Shown in pieces: positions 25,018 through 34,800 of a stretch of DNA of 64,000 nt. Location of the stretch: positions 1,426,001 through 1,490,000 of the forward strand of contig NZ_FSRA01000001.1 of the NCBI RefSeq assembly GCF_900129465.1. Reading direction: 5' to 3'. Source of the DNA: Chitinophaga niabensis. Its GTDB lineage: Bacteria > Bacteroidota > Bacteroidia > Chitinophagales > Chitinophagaceae. Position numbers and translations under genes: made by a program. Every line of letters starts with the position of its first letter. Positions within the stretch are counted from its first letter, which is position 1. The notes below the pieces were generated by a model. That model worked only from the letters and a program-made list of their open reading frames with translations. It was not told the DNA's origin and ran no database searches.

Positions 25018-25701
25018 TCACCACCCCTTTTTCTCCATCCACTTCCGGATTATCCTCAGGTCTCCTGTTGGAATTTCCCTCGTTTCATATTTGAACTTCG
25101 TAAGATAATAATGCCCATCCGTTTTATCCATTGTTTCCACCCATGCAAACCGCCCGTCGGCTGCTAATTCAGTAGGCCGGTGATAAGAATAGGAGGAAGT
25201 ATTCCTAACCGGCAAAAGATACCCTGTTATAACTGTATTTTTCCTGGGCCCATGTTTTATACACCGGTAGCGGATATAGCTTGTATCGCGTATTACAGTA
25301 TCAGCGATCCGTACAGCGCTGTCCATTACAGCAATATGGCGCATCTGAATACCCAGGGGTTTCAGCGCGAGGTCCTGTGCAGCAGTATCTGGTAAAGCGG
25401 CAGCAGAAAAGTTTTTATATGGAACGTATTTCTGCAGTGCAGTATTGATGAAATAGTAGCTGGTGTCGTTGTAGAAGGGCGGTTTTAATTCAGCTGGCGT
25501 CTTTATCTTTTTGAAGTCTATCTTTAAAAGGCGCTCTACGATATATTCCTTGTAACATCTCAAATAGAAATCGGCAACAGGTGCACCCGTCCACCTGTCT
25601 TTTACAGGGTATACCACGGAAATCTCAACGGTCACCACTGTTTCAGATTGCGCAGCAGCAGCCTGATAAAAGCAGCATAGGAATAGGATTTTTTTGTACA
25701 T
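25018..25701 (-). CDS. Secreted hypothetical protein
   Basis: 227 residues with a signal peptide (MYKKILFLCCFYQAAAAQ). The mature part starts with a beta-rich stretch, has a central region full of Asp and Thr (DTVIRDTSYIRYR) and ends with WMEKKGW. No enzyme motif or known domain is recognised. It is divergent from the GH95-like gene by 26 bases and lies upstream of the permease on the same strand, though the sigma-54 site between them argues for separate control. Confidence 0.6.
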   Translation of the reverse strand: MYKKILFLCCFYQAAAAQSETVVTVEISVVYPVKDRWTGAPVADFYLRCYKEYIVERLLKIDFKKIKTPAELKPPFYNDTSYYFINTALQKYVPYKNFSAAALPDTAAQDLALKPLGIQMRHIAVMDSAVRIADTVIRDTSYIRYRCIKHGPRKNTVITGYLLPVRNTSSYSYHRPTELAADGRFAWVETMDKTDGHYYLTKFKYETREIPTGDLRIIRKWMEKKGW

Positions 25702-25727
25702 TGGACTAAGATAATAAATTCCACCGC

Positions 25728-27923
25728 ATGAAAATTAGCCGCCTGTTGCTCGGCCTGTGTTTCATTACACAAGCTGCTGCACAAACGCCGGGTAACTATA
25801 GCTTTGTCTATACTTCAGCCCCGCAAAATGTTCCTACTGCAAAAGTACCGGATGCCCCCCTGGCAGGTAATGGCGATATCGGCCTCACATTTGGCGGAAC
25901 GCCCGATCACATGAAACTCTATTTCGGAAAGAATGATTTCTGGCGTGCCTATCCTGTTTACCCTGGTGGAGGTATTGCTTTTCCCGGAGGGCTGGATATA
26001 AGGATCAAAGCACTCAGCAATGCTTCCTACTATGCGGAACAGATCCCCACAAAAGGCTCCATTCATGCCGTTTTTGCAAAAGATGATTTAAAAGTAGAAG
26101 TGAATACATTAGTCACTGCTATGCACAACACCGTGATCACGGAGATCACTGCCAATAGAACCTGCAAGGTAGAATTAGACCTTTGGGCACCGGAGGGTAA
26201 TACCGCCGTAGTAAAGAAAGGCCCCGGTTGGGTCTCCCGCTCTTTCTCCAATACCCCCTTACTGGAATGGCCCAGCGAAGTAACATTGAGAATGAAAGTA
26301 TACGGAGACCAGACGTTACAACCGGGTAAAAAACTAACCATCACTGTTACATTTAACAAAACACCTGAAGAAAATATCGCCGAAATGAAAGCCGCACACC
26401 AGCAATGGTGGGATAAATTCTGGCAACGTTCCAGCATACAGATCAACGATACCATGCTGGAAAAATACTACACCAATTCCCAATACCTCTTTGCCGCTTC
26501 ATCAAGGCCCGGGAAATACGCACCAGGCATCTGGGGCCCTTTCATCACCAAAGATTCTTCCGCATGGGGTGGCGATTATCACCTCAACTATAACTACCAG
26601 GCTCCTTACTGGGCAGCCTTTTCTTCCAACTATATAGACCTCACGGATAACTACGATCAACCCCTGCTGGATTACATGGAAAAAGGAAGGTGGCACGCAA
26701 AAGACCTCCTGAACATACGTGGCATCTATTTCCCGGTAGGTATCGGACCGGGGGGATTATGCACCACATTATGGCCGCTCACGCCTGATGAAATGGAAGC
26801 CCGCTACGGTACACGGGAAAATACTATCGACCATGGTTATAAATTCCTGGGCCAGAAGATCAACGCCGTTTTCGGTGCCGCGAATATGCTGATGCGCTTT
26901 TATAGTACTTATGATGAACAGTATGCTGAAAAAGTATACCCTTACCTGTTAGCCTGTGCCGATTTCTGGGAAGACTATCTCAAATTCGAAAATGGCCGTT
27001 ATGTGATAGAGAATGATCATTACGGAGAAGTAATGCCGAACTTAAAGAACAAAGGGCAGTGGCGGCACATGCTGGGAGATTATAATTCCACCCTTTCACT
27101 GGGGCTTGTAAAAATGCTTTTTAAAGGTATGATCAATGTGAGCACTTACCTGCATAAGGATGCAGCCAGGCAGGCTAAATGGCAACACATTCTCACACAC
27201 CTTAGCCCATTTCCAACACAGGAGGTTGATGGCAGGGTGCGTTTAAAAAGCGTGGAAAAGAGTCCTTCTCCATGGCACAGCGGAGCCATGGGATTAGCCA
27301 GGGTTTCCATTCACGGATTAATACTTCCCGGAGAAGTATGCGGCCCGGTAACTGATTCTGCTTTCAACGCCATCTTATTGAGTGATGTATCACATTGGAA
27401 AGACAAAATGCAGGAACCCGGCAGCTGGGGCAACACATTCGGTAACGGCATAGAAACCTGTTTTCCCGCAGCCGTACGCGTAGGTTACGATGCAGATGAG
27501 ATTATTAAACAATTGAAAGCACGTATCTATGCACAATCCAACCGCAATGGCTGGATCACTGCTGCAGGTGGGGGAACGGAAACATTATCTGCCGTACCGC
27601 TCACCATCAACGAAATGCTGCTGCAAAGTTATGAAGGCCGCGTTCGCATCTTTCCCAACTGGAATCACAAAAAAGACGCAAAGTTCAACAACCTGCGTGC
27701 ATATGGCGCTTTTGTGATCAGCAGCAGTTTGAAAGATGGCCGCGTGGAATATGTGAAACTGCAAAGCGAAAAAGGTCGTGACTGTGAGATGGAGAACCCA
27801 TGGCCCGGTAAAGCAGTGAAACTTACACGCAATAACAAACCTGCATCCTCCACCTTAACAGGCAGGACCTTTACTTTTAAAACCAGTAAGAACGAATCGA
27901 TTGAACTAAGCCCGCTTGAATAA
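25728..27923 (+). CDS. GH95-like glycoside hydrolase, exported
   Basis: 731 residues with a signal peptide (cleavage near QAAAQ). The N-terminal beta-domain contains PLAGNGDIGLTFGG, close to the GNG..GA motif of GH95 alpha-L-fucosidases/galactosidases. A central (alpha/alpha)6-barrel region follows, with YLFAASSRPGKYAPGIWGPF, END-HYGE and SPSPWHSG, and a short beta-domain closes it. The family acts by inversion on terminal sugars of plant or host glycans. The exact substrate cannot be read. The 3-prime end overlaps the convergent DUF4349 gene by 18 bases. It is not part of the SusCD locus downstream. Confidence 0.72.
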   Translation: MKISRLLLGLCFITQAAAQTPGNYSFVYTSAPQNVPTAKVPDAPLAGNGDIGLTFGGTPDHMKLYFGKNDFWRAYPVYPGGGIAFPGGLDIRIKALSNASYYAEQIPTKGSIHAVFAKDDLKVEVNTLVTAMHNTVITEITANRTCKVELDLWAPEGNTAVVKKGPGWVSRSFSNTPLLEWPSEVTLRMKVYGDQTLQPGKKLTITVTFNKTPEENIAEMKAAHQQWWDKFWQRSSIQINDTMLEKYYTNSQYLFAASSRPGKYAPGIWGPFITKDSSAWGGDYHLNYNYQAPYWAAFSSNYIDLTDNYDQPLLDYMEKGRWHAKDLLNIRGIYFPVGIGPGGLCTTLWPLTPDEMEARYGTRENTIDHGYKFLGQKINAVFGAANMLMRFYSTYDEQYAEKVYPYLLACADFWEDYLKFENGRYVIENDHYGEVMPNLKNKGQWRHMLGDYNSTLSLGLVKMLFKGMINVSTYLHKDAARQAKWQHILTHLSPFPTQEVDGRVRLKSVEKSPSPWHSGAMGLARVSIHGLILPGEVCGPVTDSAFNAILLSDVSHWKDKMQEPGSWGNTFGNGIETCFPAAVRVGYDADEIIKQLKARIYAQSNRNGWITAAGGGTETLSAVPLTINEMLLQSYEGRVRIFPNWNHKKDAKFNNLRAYGAFVISSSLKDGRVEYVKLQSEKGRDCEMENPWPGKAVKLTRNNKPASSTLTGRTFTFKTSKNESIELSPLE

Positions 27924-28748
27924 CAAACGCTTATAGCCAAACCAGAGCAGGATGGCTATGATCCATAACGGCCAGAGCTGAAAGAAGAAGATGAAAATAC
28001 TGCGTGTTACATTCACGCCGGTGCGGAAGGCGGTTGCCGTTTCTGTGCCAAACCCGGCACGCGTAATGCTGGCAGGATTGAGTACGATCTGTACATCAGC
28101 TACCTGCGGTTGAAATAACTGAACATTGATGGTAGAATAAGCTACATCTTCCACGATGGCCATGTTGGCGATCTCGCGTTCAATGAAAGCTGTTTTCTTC
28201 TGTTCATTGTATTTCCGTACTTCCAGCTCACTGTCTTTTTTAGTGTGCGTGGTTTCCCGTTCATCCTGCACCGCCGCATCATTTTTTAATTCATTGCTCA
28301 GGTACTGCAGGGTAACATCACTGTCCCGCAAGGTGCGTTGATCAATGTAACCAGCCATCGCTGTAATGATGTTGAAAACGGAATCAAGATGTGCAACAGG
28401 TACTCTTAGAGTGAGTGTAGATACAGGTGTGTAGAGCTGTACCTGTTTAATGGAATCTGCACTGTAGGAGTACTCATGTTGCTCCTGTGCATCGTTACGG
28501 AGGACGCTTTCCACTACAATACCATCCACGGACGTCACCAGTTTTTCCAGCTTAATGGTAGCAGCGGTTACATCCTGCACACGGCAATGGATGTCTGCTG
28601 TTTTGATCCTTTTGCGGGAAGGTGATAGAAGGTTAGTGGTATCTGCAGCGGCGGCAATCTCGTCCTTCGCTTCGTTGTAGCGGGCCTGTTCACAGGCAAA
28701 CAAAGTTAACATGGGTATGGCTACCCAATAGATAGAGGAACTGCGCAT
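27906..28748 (-). CDS. DUF4349-type lipoprotein/membrane protein
   Basis: 280 residues. The N-terminus ends its hydrophobic stretch at LTLFAC, a plausible lipobox. The central part has the DUF4349 layout: a beta-strand pair (LRVPVAHLDSVFNII), a charged coiled coil (about 150-200) and a second strand pair (STINVQLFQP). The C-terminal membrane helix (about 250-272) is followed by KR-rich residues. Function is not established for the family. The end overlaps the convergent hydrolase gene by 18 bases. Confidence 0.72.
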   Translation of the reverse strand: MRSSSIYWVAIPMLTLFACEQARYNEAKDEIAAAADTTNLLSPSRKRIKTADIHCRVQDVTAATIKLEKLVTSVDGIVVESVLRNDAQEQHEYSYSADSIKQVQLYTPVSTLTLRVPVAHLDSVFNIITAMAGYIDQRTLRDSDVTLQYLSNELKNDAAVQDERETTHTKKDSELEVRKYNEQKKTAFIEREIANMAIVEDVAYSTINVQLFQPQVADVQIVLNPASITRAGFGTETATAFRTGVNVTRSIFIFFFQLWPLWIIAILLWFGYKRLLFKRA

Positions 28749-28804
28749 AGGAAATAGATTTCCTGTTTATACGCAGTCTTTTAAAAAGTAACCTTATTGA
28801 AATG

Positions 28805-29791
28805 TTAAATTCCAAATTCCTTCGCCAGTAATTTAAAAGAAGTGATCCTTTCTTCCGCGTTTTCAGAAATGGTACACAGCACCACTTCATTCACGCCATA
28901 CTGCGCACAAAGCGTTTCAATCTGTTGCCGCATTCTTTTCGGCGTACCGGAGATCATGCGCCCGCGGTTATAATTGATCCGCAGTTGTTCTTCCGGCATG
29001 TATTCCATGTCGGCGATCTCTTCATAAGAAGGGAGAGGGGTATCCCTTCCTCTTTCAATATGCAGGATGCGGTAATCAAATACCGTTTGCCATCTTTCCA
29101 CTGCTTCCTCATCTTCTGAACAAAAGGCAAAGATGCCGAAGTTAGCTTCCGGTGCTTTGAGCGTAGCAGATGGTTTGAAATGTTTACGGTATTGCGCTAC
29201 CACTTCAGGCCCGCCGGTAGGATTGATGAATTGTGCAAAGGAAAGCGCAGATCCGAAGTGTGCGGCAAGGCTGGCACTGCCACCGCTGGAAGTGAGCATC
29301 CACAATGGAGGAACTGTTTCCGCTTTGGGCATGGCTTTTACCTGCTGATGTTTATCTGTAAGAAAATGCTGCAGGTCCATGATCTGCTGCACGAATTCTG
29401 CTTCGCTGAAAGAATTCATGGGGTTCAGTAAACGTGCCGTTACCCTGTCGCCTCCCGGCGCACGGCCAATACCCAGATCAACCCTGCCGGGGAACAAAGC
29501 TTCCAGCATCCGGAAGTTCTCTGCTACTTTTAAAGCACTGTGATTGGGAAGCATAATGCCCGCCGCACCCAGCCTGATCTGTTTGGTCTGCCCGCCCAGG
29601 AAGCCTAACAGCACTTCCGGCGTTGAGCCTGCTATATTCGCTATATTATGATGTTCCGATACCCAGTACCGGTAATAACCCAGTTCGTCTGCCAGTTTAG
29701 CCAGGGCCAGGGTTTCCTGCATGGCATTGGTGGTTGTGCTGCCCAGCCTTACATGAGATTGATCCAGGATACTTAATCTGATCTTTTCCAT
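28805..29791 (-). CDS. LLM-class flavin-dependent oxidoreductase (luciferase-like)
   Basis: 328 residues from the ATG at 29791-29789. The open frame continues 68 codons upstream without any conserved sequence, so the later start was chosen. MEKIRLSILDQSHV, the YWVSEHHN motif, a flavin-binding LGAAGIMLPNHSAL stretch and DLGIGRAPGGD place it in the bacterial luciferase-like monooxygenase superfamily (MsnO8-like subgroup). These enzymes use reduced FMN and oxygen on small substrates. It is divergent from the ECF sigma gene, with repeated GTAGGTAC and a GGTAAC palindrome between them, which suggests repressor control. Confidence 0.87.
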   Translation of the reverse strand: MEKIRLSILDQSHVRLGSTTTNAMQETLALAKLADELGYYRYWVSEHHNIANIAGSTPEVLLGFLGGQTKQIRLGAAGIMLPNHSALKVAENFRMLEALFPGRVDLGIGRAPGGDRVTARLLNPMNSFSEAEFVQQIMDLQHFLTDKHQQVKAMPKAETVPPLWMLTSSGGSASLAAHFGSALSFAQFINPTGGPEVVAQYRKHFKPSATLKAPEANFGIFAFCSEDEEAVERWQTVFDYRILHIERGRDTPLPSYEEIADMEYMPEEQLRINYNRGRMISGTPKRMRQQIETLCAQYGVNEVVLCTISENAEERITSFKLLAKEFGI

Positions 29792-29802
29792 AAGGATCAA
29801 AG

Positions 29803-29855
29803 GTAGGTACAATGGTACTGTGCAACAAGTAGGTACTTTTTGGTAACCAGTTACC
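29803..29855. promoter_or_regulatory. Repeated GTAGGTAC and GGTAAC palindrome, candidate operator
   Basis: GTAGGTAC occurs at 29803-29810 and 29829-29836. GGTAACCAGTTACC, a perfect 6-2-6 palindrome, is at 29842-29855. The cluster sits just upstream of the oxidoreductase start on the minus strand. HxlR-type regulators often bind GTAC-like repeats near such genes, but no regulator gene is adjacent here. Confidence 0.4.
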
Positions 29856-29883
29856 TTGAGTATAGTATTTTTCTTTAGATTTA
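29856..29883 (+). promoter_or_regulatory. Candidate promoter of the ECF sigma gene
   Basis: TTG at 29856-29858 and TAGATTTA at 29876-29883 are 17 bases apart and match the Bacteroidota housekeeping pattern with one mismatch. The start codon is at 29921. Confidence 0.4.
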
Positions 29884-29920
29884 CACAACACACAGTCTGC
29901 CAAAATCTACAAATATTATC

Positions 29921-30499
29921 ATGGATAGGGAATTGGTGATACGTATGAAGCAGGGAGATGAAACAGCGTTTACTGCCATTTATCGTCAACTTCATCCTTC
30001 ATTGTACGTTTATATGCTGCGCTTTTGCAAGATGCCATCGCTTGCGGAAGACCTCGTGCATGATGTATTTCTCAGGATCTGGGAAATAAGGGACCGTATT
30101 AACCCGGACCTTCCCTTTATGGGCTACCTCTACCGCATAGCCCGCAACCATACCTTTAAAACCCTTCAGAAGCTCGCTACAGACCGCACATTAAGGGAAC
30201 AGCTCCTCAATCACATAGCCGCACAGGAATCCGAACAACCGGAACAGCTGGTGAAAGCCAAGGAATACGACCGCCTTTTTCATGAAGCCCTGAACCATAT
30301 GCCTCCCCAGCGCCTCAATGTTTTCCGCCTTTGCAGGCAGGAGGGCAGAACTTACGACGAAGCTGCTGCCATCCTGGGCATTTCCCGCAATGCCGTTAAG
30401 AAACACATGGTACTCAGCATGCGTTTTATCCATGATTATGTATTCCGCTACGGAGATGTAATGATGGCCCTTTACGTGTCCGGAAAAATTATTTTTTAA
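29921..30499 (+). CDS. ECF RNA polymerase sigma factor of the SusCD locus
   Basis: 192 residues. Region 2 contains FTAIYRQLHPSLYVYMLRFC and DLVHDVFLRIWEIR; region 4 contains RTYDEAAAILGISRNAVKKH. This is the FecI-like subgroup that pairs with FecR. FecR follows after 39 bases, then SusC. In this arrangement, substrate binding at the outer-membrane transporter is passed through FecR to free the sigma factor. A TTG/TAGATTTA promoter precedes the gene. Confidence 0.92.
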   Translation: MDRELVIRMKQGDETAFTAIYRQLHPSLYVYMLRFCKMPSLAEDLVHDVFLRIWEIRDRINPDLPFMGYLYRIARNHTFKTLQKLATDRTLREQLLNHIAAQESEQPEQLVKAKEYDRLFHEALNHMPPQRLNVFRLCRQEGRTYDEAAAILGISRNAVKKHMVLSMRFIHDYVFRYGDVMMALYVSGKIIF

Positions 30500-30538
30500 G
30501 CAGGGTACCCTACCCGGGTCTTTTCGGATATTATAGAT

Positions 30539-31684
30539 ATGCCACAACAGGAAGAAGACCTTTTACAGCGTTACCTCGAAGGTAAATGTACACCTGAAGA
30601 GGTGCTTACATTAATGCAATGGTTAGAGGGAACGGATGCCCACCGTTCCCTGTTACGCCGGATGCAGAGCGAGTTTCAGCGTACCATGGCGGAGCAGCAT
30701 CAGATATCTCCCGTACAGAGCGATCGTATAGAAGCCCGTTTATTACAGGATATCAGCACGGTAAAGATCGTGAGGATGAAGATCTACCGCCGCTGGATAG
30801 CTGCCGCAGCCATCGTGGCAATTTTAGCGGCTGCTAGCACGGTATTTTTACTAAAGGAAAAAGAACGCTCCACTGTACCCCTTGTTAAAACAGAAGTTCC
30901 CGATGTAGCCCCCGGCACCAATAAAGCCGTATTGACCCTCGCCAATGGTTCCACTTTAACGCTGGACAGTGCTGGCAACCAGGTGATCAAACAGGGCGCT
31001 ACCGTAGTACATCAGAAAAATGGTCAACTCCAATACGATACAGAGCGCAACTCCACGGCCGTAGGTTACAACATACTCACCGTACCGCGTGGAGGACAAT
31101 TCCACGTGGTGCTGCCGGATGGGAGTAAAGTATGGCTGAACGCCGCATCCAGCCTTAAATACCCCACTGCTTTCACCGGGAATGAGCGCCTGGTGGAATT
31201 GCAGGGGCAGGGTTATTTTGAAGTCACTAAAAATGCAGAACAACCCTTTATTGTAAAGGTGGAAGAGATGACTGTAAAAGTACTGGGCACCAGCTTTGAT
31301 GTGATGGCCTACAAAGATGAAAAAGCCATCAACACCACGCTCATAGAAGGCGCCGTAAAAGTGAACGATCAATTGCTGAAACCCGGGCAGCAGGCTTCCC
31401 TCGATAACGCCAATGGTTGTATGTACGTGTACAATAATGCAGACATTCAGCAGGTGATTGCCTGGAAGACCGGCTTCTTTGAATTTGATAACGCTAAGCT
31501 GGCAGACATTATGCGCCAGGTTTCCCGCTGGTACGACATTGACATTACATACAACGCGAATACAGAACCAAAACTATTCGGTGGGCGGATCAGCAGAAAC
31601 CTGCCCCTTTCCGAAATATTACATATGCTCGAAGCTAACGGAGCAAAGTTCAACATGAAAGGAAGAAGTTTATCAATAGAATAA
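30539..31684 (+). CDS. FecR-family anti-sigma factor
   Basis: 381 residues. A cytoplasmic N-terminal sigma-binding region (1-85) is followed by a membrane helix at about 86-105. The periplasmic FecR domain has VPRGGQFHVVLPDGSKVWLN, GQGYFEVTKNAEQPF and VLGTSFDVMAYKDE. A C-terminal DUF4974-like domain follows (FFEFDNAKLADIMRQVSRWY). It should hold the ECF factor at the membrane until contacted by the STN domain of the SusC protein encoded next. It shares the FecR domain layout with the protein at 62789-63850. Confidence 0.92.
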   Translation: MPQQEEDLLQRYLEGKCTPEEVLTLMQWLEGTDAHRSLLRRMQSEFQRTMAEQHQISPVQSDRIEARLLQDISTVKIVRMKIYRRWIAAAAIVAILAAASTVFLLKEKERSTVPLVKTEVPDVAPGTNKAVLTLANGSTLTLDSAGNQVIKQGATVVHQKNGQLQYDTERNSTAVGYNILTVPRGGQFHVVLPDGSKVWLNAASSLKYPTAFTGNERLVELQGQGYFEVTKNAEQPFIVKVEEMTVKVLGTSFDVMAYKDEKAINTTLIEGAVKVNDQLLKPGQQASLDNANGCMYVYNNADIQQVIAWKTGFFEFDNAKLADIMRQVSRWYDIDITYNANTEPKLFGGRISRNLPLSEILHMLEANGAKFNMKGRSLSIE

Positions 31685-31712
31685 ATCCACGTATAACCTA
31701 AATCTAATCGTT

Positions 31713-31785
31713 ATGAAAAAAACTACTACAAGTTAATGTAAAGGCATGCCCATAAAAAAACCGGAAGCGCTTGCAACACCTCCGG
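31713..31785 (+). promoter_or_regulatory. susC leader: short ORF and hairpin
   Basis: The 170-base gap between fecR and susC holds an eight-codon ORF including stop (MKKTTTS, 31713-31736). About 25 bases later, CCGGA (31761-31765) pairs with TCCGG (31781-31785) around a GCGCTTGCAA loop. A similar arrangement occurs after the second FecR at the end of the window. It could be an attenuator or a translation-coupling leader; this is inference. Confidence 0.4.
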
Positions 31786-31854
31786 CAACGTCTGGGTATC
31801 CCTAATCGTCCCGTTAAGAACTGATATTTCGTAATTCCCAAACAATGCAAAAGT

Positions 31855-34800
31855 ATGAAATTAAACTTTAGTGGCGGAGCTGGCACCGCTCAAAGCCCAC
31901 ATGTACTTCGTAAATTCCTCGTCGTTATGAAACTTACCACCTTCCTGATGCTCGTAGCCTGTCTGCAGATCAGTGCAAAAGGCCTGAGCCAGCAGATCTC
32001 CATTAAGGAAAGGAACGCTCCCCTTAAAAGGGTGCTGAAAGAGGTAGCCCGCCAGGCCGGTATTTCCATTGTTTACGATGAAAGCCTGATGGCCCGTTCC
32101 AACCCTGTGAACATAGAACTCAAAAATGCCACGGTAAAAGAAGCTTTAGACCTTTTACTCCTGAACCAGCCCTTATCCTTTTCCATGGAAGGCCAGCGCA
32201 TCACCATTCTCCAGTTAGCAGCTGATCCAAAACCTATTGCCGATACCGGTTTACTTATCACCGGCCGTATCCTGGGGGATGCCGGAGAACCTATTCCCGG
32301 CGCCACCGTAAGGATCCAGGGAACCACTTCCGGTACCACGGCAGATGCCAATGGCCAATATTCCATCCGGGTGCCCAATGCCAAAACTTCCCTGGTTTTC
32401 AGCTTTATTGGTTATGCCCCGCAAACCCTCAGGCTCAGTGGCAAAACACTCAATGTAACCCTCCAGCTTTCTGAAACCGCATTAACGGAAACCGTAGTGG
32501 TGGGATATGGTGTTCAGAAGAAAAGTGTGGTAACCGGCGCTATCTCCAGTGTTCGTGCCAAAGAACTGGAAGATATGCCCATTACCCGTTTGGAACAAGC
32601 CCTCCAGGGCCGTACTGCCGGAGTGATCATTGCCCAGAACTCAGGCCAGCCGGGTTCTGCCGCTGCTGTGAGAGTGAGAGGTACCACCTCCTTCTCCAAC
32701 AACGATCCCTTATGGGTAGTGGATGGTGTGGTGGTAGACAATGGCGGTATCGGTTACCTGAACCAATACGACATTGAATCCATAGAGGTATTAAAGGACG
32801 CCGCTTCACAAGCGATCTATGGTGCCCGTGCCGCTTCCGGCGTTATCCTCGTTACCACTAAAAAAGGGAAAGCAGGAAAAGTGACCGTGAACTATAATGG
32901 GTATTACGGAACTTCTGCTCCCGCCCGCAAGCTCAAATTACTTAACGCCACTGAATATGCCACGCTCCGCAACGAAGCCGCGGCCGCCAATGGGAGTGCT
33001 TTGCCTTATGCAGACCCAAAATCCTTTGGCGTGGGAACAGACTGGCAGGCACAGATCTTCAACAACGATGCCCGCCGCCAGAACCACGAGCTGAGTGTAA
33101 GTGGTGGTAATGAAAAATCCACTTATTATACCTCTTTCGGTTACCTGAACATGGAAGGGATCGTTGCTTCAGATATCTCTAAATACCAGCGTTTCAATAT
33201 CCGTATCAACTCTGTACATAAACTAACAAAATGGCTCACCTTCGGAGAGAACATCGGATATGCCTATGATAAAAGCGTAGGCCTCGGTAATACCAACAGC
33301 GAATTTGGTGGCCCTTTAAGCTCTGCTATCAACCTGGACCCTATTACACCCGTAGTAGTAACAGATCCTGCAATAGCGGCAGCTGCACCTTACAACAATG
33401 TGGGGGTAAGGAAAGATGCACTGGGCCGTCCATATGGCATCTCTTCTGCAGTAGGGCAGGAAATGACCAACCCGCTGGCCTTCATCTCAACCCGCATCGG
33501 CAACTATGGCTGGTCTCACAACGTAGTGGGCAACGTTTACCTGGAAGCTGAACCCATTAAAGGATTGAAGTTCCGTTCCACCATGGGTGCCAAGATCGCT
33601 TTCTGGGGCGGCGAAACTTTCACGCCCATTTCCTGGTTGAACTCTTCCAACATTTCCTCCCGTACTTCCTTCAACCGCAGCATGAACGAAGGGTACAACT
33701 GGAACCTGGAAAACATCGTATCCTATTCCCGTGCCATTGGCCAGCATAACTTTACCGTGCTGGCTGGTCAGGGTGCTTATATGGATAGCCGTACCCGCAA
33801 CATCAACGTTACTTTCAACGATGTGCCGGCAGATAATTTCAAAGATGCTTCCCTCAACTTTAAAGTGCCGGCAGACAAACGTTTATCTGACGGGGGAGAA
33901 GGAGCCGATCACCGCGTTGCTTCTTTCTTTGGAAGAGTGAACTATAACTATAAAGAAAGATACCTCGCAGAAGGTATCATCCGCTGGGATGGTTCCACCC
34001 GTTTTGGTTCTAATAACAAGTACGGCAGATATCCTTCTTTCTCTCTGGGATGGGTGCCTTCCATGGAAACATTCTGGCCGGAAAACAAAGTGGTAGACCG
34101 CCTGAAGATCCGTGGTGGTTATGGTGTGGTAGGAAATGATAACATCGGCAACTTTGCTTATCTCTCCACCATCGGTAGCGGACGCAATTACACTTTTGGT
34201 AATAGCGGCAGCTACCAGGTAGGTTACAGTCCTAATGCCCCTGCAAACCCTGATCTGGCCTGGGAAGAAACCAGCCAAACGAGTATTGGTTTTGATGCGG
34301 ACATCCTCAGGAATATCCGCCTCACTTTTGAATGGTTCAGAAAAAGGACCACGGGTATCCTCCAGAATCCCCGGATCCCTGCTTATGTAGGCGCTATCGG
34401 TAACCCTGCGGATAACATAGCTTCCATGAACAACACAGGGCTTGAACTGGAACTGGATTACCGCAACCACATCGGCGATGATTTTGAATTCAATATAGGC
34501 GGTAACGTTTCTTATGTGAAGAATGAAGTAACAGACCTGGGCCCTGGTATCAGTTACCTGGCAGGTGGCCAGACCTTCCAGACCATGGGAGCTATCACCC
34601 GTACTGCCATTGGTCAGCCACTGAACAACTTCTTTGGATACAGAACAATGGGGGTGTTCCAAACCCAGGCAGATGTAGATGCCTACATCGGAAAGGATGG
34701 AACAAAGATCCAGCCCAATGCAAAACCCGGAGACTTCCGCTGGAAAGATGGCAACGGCGATGGAAAGATCACTGAGCTGGACCGTGAATTCATGGGCACG

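Noticed and set aside
29792..29995. N-terminal extension of the flavin oxidoreductase
   Set aside because: The 68 codons show no conserved pattern and cover the promoter-like repeats; the family starts at MEKIRLSILDQ.
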